Shown here: positions 4,860 to 8,760 of the stretch, piece after piece | Layout: every line of letters starts with the position of its first letter | How positions within the stretch are numbered: position 1 is the stretch's first letter | Source: Acidobacteriota bacterium | GTDB taxonomy: Bacteria; Acidobacteriota; Terriglobia; Bryobacterales; Bryobacteraceae | Reading direction: 5' to 3' | NCBI GenBank assembly: GCA_026394095.1 | Contig: JAPKYY010000203.1 | Span: 1 to 8,760, forward strand | DNA length: 8,760 nt | The notes under the pieces: generated by a model | Told to the model about the DNA's origin: nothing | Database searches by the model: none | What the model saw: the letters and a program-made list of their open reading frames with translations, nothing else | Position numbers and translations under genes: made by a program

Positions 4860-6266
4860 ATGAAGTTCTTCGAAGCCTTCGCCAACGTGTTCCGGATCCC
4901 CGATCTTAGAAATCGGATCCTGTTCACGCTCGCCATGTTGGCCGTATACCGTCTTGGCGGCCACATCCCCACACCGGGGATTGACGCCAATCGTCTGGAA
5001 GAGTATTTCAAGCAAAACGCCGGGGGCATCTTCGGCTTCATGGACTTGTTCAGCGGCGGCATGTTCCGCCGGCTGACCATTTTTGCATTAGGCATTATGC
5101 CTTACATCACTTCGTCCATCATTTTGCAATTGTTGACGGTAGTGGTGCCTACGCTTGAAAAGCTGTCGAAGGAAGGCGAAATGGGCCGTCGCAAGATCAC
5201 CCAGTGGACGCGCTACCTGACAGTGGTTCTTGCCTTGTTCCAGTCTTTTGGCATTGCGGCTGCACTGCAGTCGGCCGGTTCTACCGGTGGAGGCTTTGTA
5301 CTCAATCCTGGCGTTGGATTCATTCTGATGACCATGATCAGTCTGACAACAGGTACGGCCTTTATCATGTGGCTGGGTGAGCAGATCACCGAGCGCGGCA
5401 TCGGAAACGGCATGTCGCTGATCATCTTCACGGGCATCGTGATTGGTCTGCCGACAGCGATCCTCGAAATTTACAACAACGTTTTTGTCACACGTCAGTG
5501 GAACCCGCTGCAGATGATCATCATCCTCGTCATGATGGTTGCCGTGATTGGCCTCATCGTACTGGTGGAGCGCGGAGAACGCCGCATCCCGGTGCAATAT
5601 GCCAAGCGCGTGGTTGGGCGCCGCGTGATGGGCGGACAGCAGACGCACCTGCCACTGAAGGTAAATGCCGGTGGCGTCATCCCGGTAATCTTCGCGCAGA
5701 GCTTGCTGACCTTCCCGCAAAGTTTCCTGCAGGTGGAATGGATCAAGAACAACCGCTGGATGTCAGGTTTGCTTGAGTCGATCGGGCATACCCAGCCGCT
5801 GTATTTCATCCTCTACACCGCTCTCATTGTTTTCTTCTGCTTCTTCTACGTTTCGATTATTTTCAACCCGAACGAAGCAGCTGACAATATGCGCAAATTT
5901 GGTGGCTTTATCCCTGGCATTCGCCCGGGTAAAAACACGGCAGATTATATGAACCGCATCCTGACCCGCATCACGGTGGTTGGTGGTTTGTACCTTGCCC
6001 TGTTGAGCCTCTTGCCCGAAGTCATGATTTCTGGAATCAAGTTGCAGCGGCTACCGCTGATTGGCAACTTTATCGATGGAAACTTCCCCCGATGGCTGCT
6101 TGACGGCCTCGGCGTCTCCTTCTACTTTGGCGGTACCTCACTGCTGATCGTGGTAGGTGTGGCCATGGACACGGTCAACCAGGTGGAAGCGCAATTGATC
6201 ATGCGTCATTATGAGGGCTTCACTCCGAAAGCGGGCCGCATTCGCGGACGCCGGAGCAGCGTATAA
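4860..6266 (+). CDS. secY: Protein translocase subunit SecY
   Basis: SecY forms the protein-conducting channel of the inner membrane with SecE and SecG; SecA or the ribosome docks on its cytoplasmic loops. The 468-residue sequence fits ten membrane helices: clear hydrophobic segments near 20-33, 74-97, 118-137, 152-172, 183-203, 216-236, 270-288, 315-335, 370-390 and 418-438. Family landmarks are YRLGGHIPTPGID after helix 1, PYITSSIILQLLTVVVP (helix 2), GEQITERGIGNGMSLIIF, the cytoplasmic loop ERGERRIPVQYAKRVVGRR, then LPLKVNAGGVIPVIFAQSLL, NPNEAADNMRKFGGFIPGIRPGKNT (SecA/ribosome contact loop) and the C-terminal QVEAQLIMRHYEGF. An in-frame TAA at 4839 and no other start codon between leave ATG 4860. 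Its AAGGA (4840-4844) is 15 bases away, a long spacing. Confidence 0.98.
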   Translation: MKFFEAFANVFRIPDLRNRILFTLAMLAVYRLGGHIPTPGIDANRLEEYFKQNAGGIFGFMDLFSGGMFRRLTIFALGIMPYITSSIILQLLTVVVPTLEKLSKEGEMGRRKITQWTRYLTVVLALFQSFGIAAALQSAGSTGGGFVLNPGVGFILMTMISLTTGTAFIMWLGEQITERGIGNGMSLIIFTGIVIGLPTAILEIYNNVFVTRQWNPLQMIIILVMMVAVIGLIVLVERGERRIPVQYAKRVVGRRVMGGQQTHLPLKVNAGGVIPVIFAQSLLTFPQSFLQVEWIKNNRWMSGLLESIGHTQPLYFILYTALIVFFCFFYVSIIFNPNEAADNMRKFGGFIPGIRPGKNTADYMNRILTRITVVGGLYLALLSLLPEVMISGIKLQRLPLIGNFIDGNFPRWLLDGLGVSFYFGGTSLLIVVGVAMDTVNQVEAQLIMRHYEGFTPKAGRIRGRRSSV

Positions 6267-6269
6267 GTT

Positions 6270-6974
6270 TTGAATGGTGAACTGATTCCGACTACGGTGG
6301 TCTTATTCGGGCCGCCGGGATCGGGAAAAGGGACGCAGGCCAAGCTCTTGACCGAGAAGCTGAGTCTGCCCCATGTATCGACCGGCGACATGCTTCGCGA
6401 GCATATTGCTTTAGGGGATGCACTGGGAATTGAGGTTCGAGAAGTCATCAAGGCGGGTAACCTGGTGCCAGATCATCTGGTGATCCGTTTGGTGGAAGAT
6501 AGGCTAAACCGGCCGGATTGTAAGGCTGGAGTTTTGTTGGATGGGTTTCCGCGAACCATCGACCAGGCCCGCATGTTGCTGGGCATGGCGGAGGGTCGCG
6601 GTCTTCGGCTGTTGGTAATCCACTTGAAAGTAGATTATGATGTGATTACGGCCCGGTTAACGGGACGTCGCATCTGCCCTCAGTGTGGAACCCTGTACAA
6701 CATTCGGCTGAAGCCCCCGATTGTGCCTGGAAGGTGCAATATCGAAGGGTCCCGCTTGATCATTCGCGAGGATGACAAGGAATCGGTGATCCGGCAGAGG
6801 CTGGTTGGCTATGACGCCCAAACCATGCCGGTGCTGGAGTTTTTTGCTGAGCATGTGAAGTTTTTTGAGGTGGACGGTAGCGACCGGAAGCCGGAAGATT
6901 TGTCGAACGAAATTGTGAACTGGATTCAGACGACCATAACCGATGAAGGATCCGCGAGCGGAGAGGGCCTCTAA
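6270..6974 (+). CDS. adk: Adenylate kinase, zinc-LID type
   Basis: Cytosolic adenylate kinase catalyses ATP + AMP = 2 ADP. The P-loop GPPGSGKGT is at 14-22, the AMP-binding VSTGDMLR at 37-43, LLDGFPRT at 89-96, and the LID arginines GRR at 132-134. The long LID domain has a zinc-finger-like site Cys136-x2-Cys139 ... Cys156-x2-Glu159; the fourth position is Cys or Asp in most zinc-type Adks. IREDD (165-169) and VIRQRL (173-178) are conserved. Length 234 is slightly above the usual 210-220, with an acidic/Ser C-terminal tail. The start is TTG 6270, 3 bases after secY stop, with GGAG at 6253-6256; an ATG at 6274 is out of frame and stops at once. GTG 6297 is an alternative that would leave only four residues before the P-loop. 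Phe codons are mostly TTT, unlike the ribosomal genes. Confidence 0.96.
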   Translation: MNGELIPTTVVLFGPPGSGKGTQAKLLTEKLSLPHVSTGDMLREHIALGDALGIEVREVIKAGNLVPDHLVIRLVEDRLNRPDCKAGVLLDGFPRTIDQARMLLGMAEGRGLRLLVIHLKVDYDVITARLTGRRICPQCGTLYNIRLKPPIVPGRCNIEGSRLIIREDDKESVIRQRLVGYDAQTMPVLEFFAEHVKFFEVDGSDRKPEDLSNEIVNWIQTTITDEGSASGEGL

Positions 6975-7747
6975 TGGCCATCATTCGCAAGAGCCAGTCC
7001 GAACTCGAAAAGATGCGCAAGTCTGGACTTCTGGTGTATCAGATTCTGAGTGAGCTTTCCAAGATGGTTAAGGAAGGCATCACGACGATGGATTTGGAAG
7101 TCGAGGCCGAGAAGATGATCCGCGGTGCTGGCGCGAAGTCAGCGTTTAAGGGTTATTACTCGGAAGCGGCGGGGACGAAGTTCCCTTATGTACTTTGTAC
7201 TTCGGTTAACGAAGTGGTGGTTCACGGGATGCCATCGGCGAAGCGGCAGTTGAAGTCGGGCGATATTGTCTCGATTGATACTGGCCTGGCTCTCGATGGT
7301 TATTACGGAGACTCGGCAGTGACGGTGGCGGTGGGTGAAATTTCACCTGAAACGCAGCGGCTGCTTGATGTCACCAAAGAGTCGCTGGAATTGGCAATCC
7401 AGCAGGCACAACCCGGCAACCGTCTCTTTGATATCAGCCGGACGGTAGAAGGACATGTTTTGAAGAATGGTTTTACTGTGGTTCGCGAATTTGTGGGCCA
7501 CGGGATCGGGACCAAGCTGCACGAGGAACCGCAAGTTCCTAACTATGTGGACCGGCAGCAGGAAAACCCGAAGTTGAAGGAAGGCATGGTTCTGGCGATT
7601 GAGCCGATGGTGAACCTGGGCCAGCCTGAGACAAACGTGTTGAGTGACAAGTGGACGGCAGTGGCTACCGATGGTAAGCCCTCGGCACACTTTGAACATG
7701 TAGTGGCGATCACGGCGAATGGGCCGTGGGTTTTGACGAGGCCTTAA
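6974..7747 (+). CDS. map: Methionine aminopeptidase, type I
   Basis: Map removes the initiator methionine from nascent proteins at the exit tunnel, using two divalent metals. The pita-bread fold is recognisable and all expected ligands are present: Asp102 (SIDTG), Asp113 (YGDSA), His176 (GHGIG), Glu210 (AIEPM) and Glu241 (HFEHVV). The substrate-pocket His84 (VVHG) and His183 (LHEEP) are also there. Length 257 matches type Ia enzymes without the N-terminal zinc-finger or SH3 linker. ATG 6974 overlaps the adk stop by one base (TAATG), with GGAGAGG (6960-6966) upstream, so translation is coupled to adk. Five of six Phe codons are TTT. The next gene starts on the base after its TAA. Confidence 0.97.
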   Translation: MAIIRKSQSELEKMRKSGLLVYQILSELSKMVKEGITTMDLEVEAEKMIRGAGAKSAFKGYYSEAAGTKFPYVLCTSVNEVVVHGMPSAKRQLKSGDIVSIDTGLALDGYYGDSAVTVAVGEISPETQRLLDVTKESLELAIQQAQPGNRLFDISRTVEGHVLKNGFTVVREFVGHGIGTKLHEEPQVPNYVDRQQENPKLKEGMVLAIEPMVNLGQPETNVLSDKWTAVATDGKPSAHFEHVVAITANGPWVLTRP

Positions 7748-7963
7748 GTGGCTGGAGTTGAAACTGTGGAAGCCAAAGTTTTGGATCTGCTCCCAAACGG
7801 GGCAGTGAAATTGGAGTTGGAAAGCCGGGCTCAAGTAATTGGGCATCCGGCCAGCCCGGTGAAGGTGAATTTTACCCGCCTGCGGCCCAACGATCGGGTT
7901 TTGGTGGAATTGTCTCCGCACGATAAGTCGCGGGGCCGGATTGTGAAGTTGCTAGCGCTGTAA
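7748..7963 (+). CDS. infA: Divergent translation initiation factor IF-1
   Basis: This 71-residue protein occupies the infA locus between map and rpmJ and aligns without gaps to E. coli IF-1 (offset two residues). It keeps VLDLLPNGAVKLELE (11-25), His33, Asn41-Phe42, Arg44, Asp49, VELSPHDKSRGRIV (53-66). IF-1 is an OB-fold protein that sits in the ribosomal A site during initiation. The most conserved segment of the family, HISGKMRKNYIRILTGD, is heavily changed to HPASPVKVNFTRLRPND: the basic KMRK stretch becomes PVKV, and Pro34 and Pro37 are new. GTG 7748 directly abuts the map TAA, with GAGG at 7738-7741 as ribosome binding site; a second GTG at 7766 would cut into the first strand. It may be a specialised or decaying IF-1 with a canonical copy elsewhere, or an S1/OB-fold relative. 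The gene symbol reflects locus and alignment. Confidence 0.75.
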   Translation: MAGVETVEAKVLDLLPNGAVKLELESRAQVIGHPASPVKVNFTRLRPNDRVLVELSPHDKSRGRIVKLLAL

Positions 7964-8013
7964 GGCTGCTGGCAGCAAATACTGAGTTTTAGAAAAGGCG
8001 AAGGTTTACTGTA

Positions 8014-8127
8014 ATGAAGGTTCGTCCGTCGGTCAAGAAAATTTGTGATAAATGCAAGGTCATCCACCGCGAAGGCGTCGTGCGCGTGATCTGCTCCAAC
8101 CCGAAGCATAAGCAGCGGCAGGGTTAG
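8014..8127 (+). CDS. rpmJ: 50S ribosomal protein L36, zinc-binding form
   Basis: L36 is the smallest protein of the large subunit and sits close to the GTPase-associated region of 23S rRNA. The reading frame gives 37 residues beginning [17 protein letters not shown] and ending PKHKQRQG. The four zinc ligands of the C+ form are all present: Cys11, Cys14, Cys27 and His32. The start ATG 8014 follows GAAGG (7999-8003) with about ten bases of spacing. The 50-base spacer after infA has only a four-pair hairpin (7965-7976) and no promoter or terminator that I can defend. Placement between infA and rpsM is conserved. Confidence 0.97.
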   Translation: MKVRPSVKKICDKCKVIHREGVVRVICSNPKHKQRQG

Positions 8128-8163
8128 TTAGTTCGGGAAAGAGTCAAGGAGAGCGAATAAAAT

Positions 8164-8544
8164 ATGGCACGTATAGCTGGCGTTGATCTACCGGCCCGGA
8201 AGCGGGCAGACATTGGGCTTACCTACATTTATGGAGTGGGGCGCACGCGCGCCGCATCGATCCTGCACCGTTGTGAGATCGATGGCGGAACTAAAATTTC
8301 CGACCTCAGCGATGATCAAGTAAACAAGATTCGTCTTCTGCTGGAATCAGAAGGCGCCATCGAGGGTGACCTGCGCAAGGAAATCTCGATGAACATCAAG
8401 CGTCTGATGGAAATGGGCAGCTATCGTGGCTTGCGTCACCGTCGTGGGCTTCCGGCCCGTGGCCAGCGTACACACACCAATGCCCGCACCCGCAAGGGAC
8501 CGCGCAAGGGCACGGTTGCCGGCAAGAAGAAGGCGACCAAGTAA
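8164..8544 (+). CDS. rpsM: 30S ribosomal protein S13
   Basis: S13 is in the head of the small subunit, contacting the P-site tRNA through its C-terminal tail and forming bridges to L5 and 23S rRNA. The N-terminal [30 protein letters not shown] (1-30) is a near-perfect family match, followed by the helix-two-turn-helix segment. The signature [29 protein letters not shown] covers about 88-116. A Lys-rich tail (KKKATK) ends the protein at 126 residues, the usual length. AAGGAG (8146-8151) precedes ATG 8164. This gene opens the alpha-type cluster. Confidence 0.98.
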   Translation: MARIAGVDLPARKRADIGLTYIYGVGRTRAASILHRCEIDGGTKISDLSDDQVNKIRLLLESEGAIEGDLRKEISMNIKRLMEMGSYRGLRHRRGLPARGQRTHTNARTRKGPRKGTVAGKKKATK

Positions 8545-8572
8545 GCCGTCACCCGGCTAACGAGGAATTAAT

Positions 8573-8760
8573 ATGGCTAAGGCGCAAGCAAAAAGCAATA
8601 AGAAGAAGTCTTTCAAGAAGAAAGAGCGCAAGAGCGTACCAGTTGGTCTGGTTCACGTTCAGGCCTCTTTCAACAACACCATCATCACGATCACTGATCG
8701 TCAAGGCAATGCGTTGTCTTGGGCAACTGCCGGTGGTGCTGGTTTTAAAGGCTCACGTAA
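8573..8760 (+). CDS. rpsK: 30S ribosomal protein S11, 5' part
   Basis: S11 lies on the platform of the small subunit next to the mRNA exit and the Shine-Dalgarno helix. The window contains the first 62 codons and then runs off the end. After a Lys-rich leader ([19 protein letters not shown]) the family core is unmistakable: [39 protein letters not shown] 8573 follows GAGGA (8562-8566) with six bases of spacing. Its position after rpsM agrees with the alpha cluster, where rpsD, rpoA and rplQ would normally follow outside the window. Confidence 0.97.
   Translation, partial: MAKAQAKSNKKKSFKKKERKSVPVGLVHVQASFNNTIITITDRQGNALSWATAGGAGFKGSR

Noticed and set aside
5088..5720. A 210-codon minus-strand open frame inside secY
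   Set aside because: The product is a His/Asp/Arg/Gln-rich complement of hydrophobic SecY codons and no independent signal supports it.
7965..7976. Short hairpin GCTG-CTGG-CAGC after infA
   Set aside because: Only four base pairs and no following U-run, so it is neither a terminator nor clearly structured.
8544..8558. Inverted repeat AGCCG/CGGCT between rpsM and rpsK
   Set aside because: Five base pairs with a five-base loop can be expected by chance in GC-rich spacers, and no terminator features follow.

Overview
The window is one uninterrupted plus-strand run of translation and secretion genes: the end of an S10-type ribosomal protein cluster, the whole spc cluster, and the start of the alpha cluster. 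Gene order is rpmC (3' end) - rpsQ - rplN - rplX - rplE - rpsN - rpsH - rplF - rplR - rpsE - rpmD - rplO - secY - adk - map - infA-like - rpmJ - rpsM - rpsK (5' end). Spacers run from overlaps and zero-length junctions up to about 60 bases. There is no RNA gene, mobile element, CRISPR array, convincing promoter or intrinsic terminator, and no gene-free stretch longer than about 60 bases.

The order secY-adk-map-infA-rpmJ-rpsM-rpsK is common in many bacteria (Bacillus-like) and differs from the E. coli order. Moderate to high GC, the zinc-ribbon S14 (61 aa), the four-ligand zinc-binding L36 and the flavour of the protein sequences suggest an Acidobacteriota member (Terriglobia/Koribacter-like). 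That assignment is inference from memory of the families, not from a search.

Region by region: 1-504 holds L29 and S17, the latter with a basic C-terminal tail. 561-4816 is the core spc ribosomal block (L14, L24, L5, S14, S8, L6, L18, S5, L30, L15). 4860-6266 is SecY, the protein-conducting channel. 6270-7963 is a tightly coupled enzyme/factor block (adenylate kinase, methionine aminopeptidase, an IF-1 homologue) with TTG, ATG and GTG starts and visibly different codon use. 8014-8760 resumes ribosomal proteins (L36, S13, S11). Together the genes build both ribosomal subunits, insert nascent membrane and secreted proteins (SecY), trim initiator methionine (Map), balance adenylates (Adk) and assist initiation (IF-1).

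No new multi-gene system is visible; the gene content is ordinary. The points worth a second look are small: a strongly divergent IF-1, a 26-nt stem-loop in the rplX-rplE spacer (where E. coli S8 exerts translational control), a perfect 20-bp palindrome between rpsE and rpmD, doubled Shine-Dalgarno (SD) motifs before three genes, and a few residue changes in Adk, S8 and L30.
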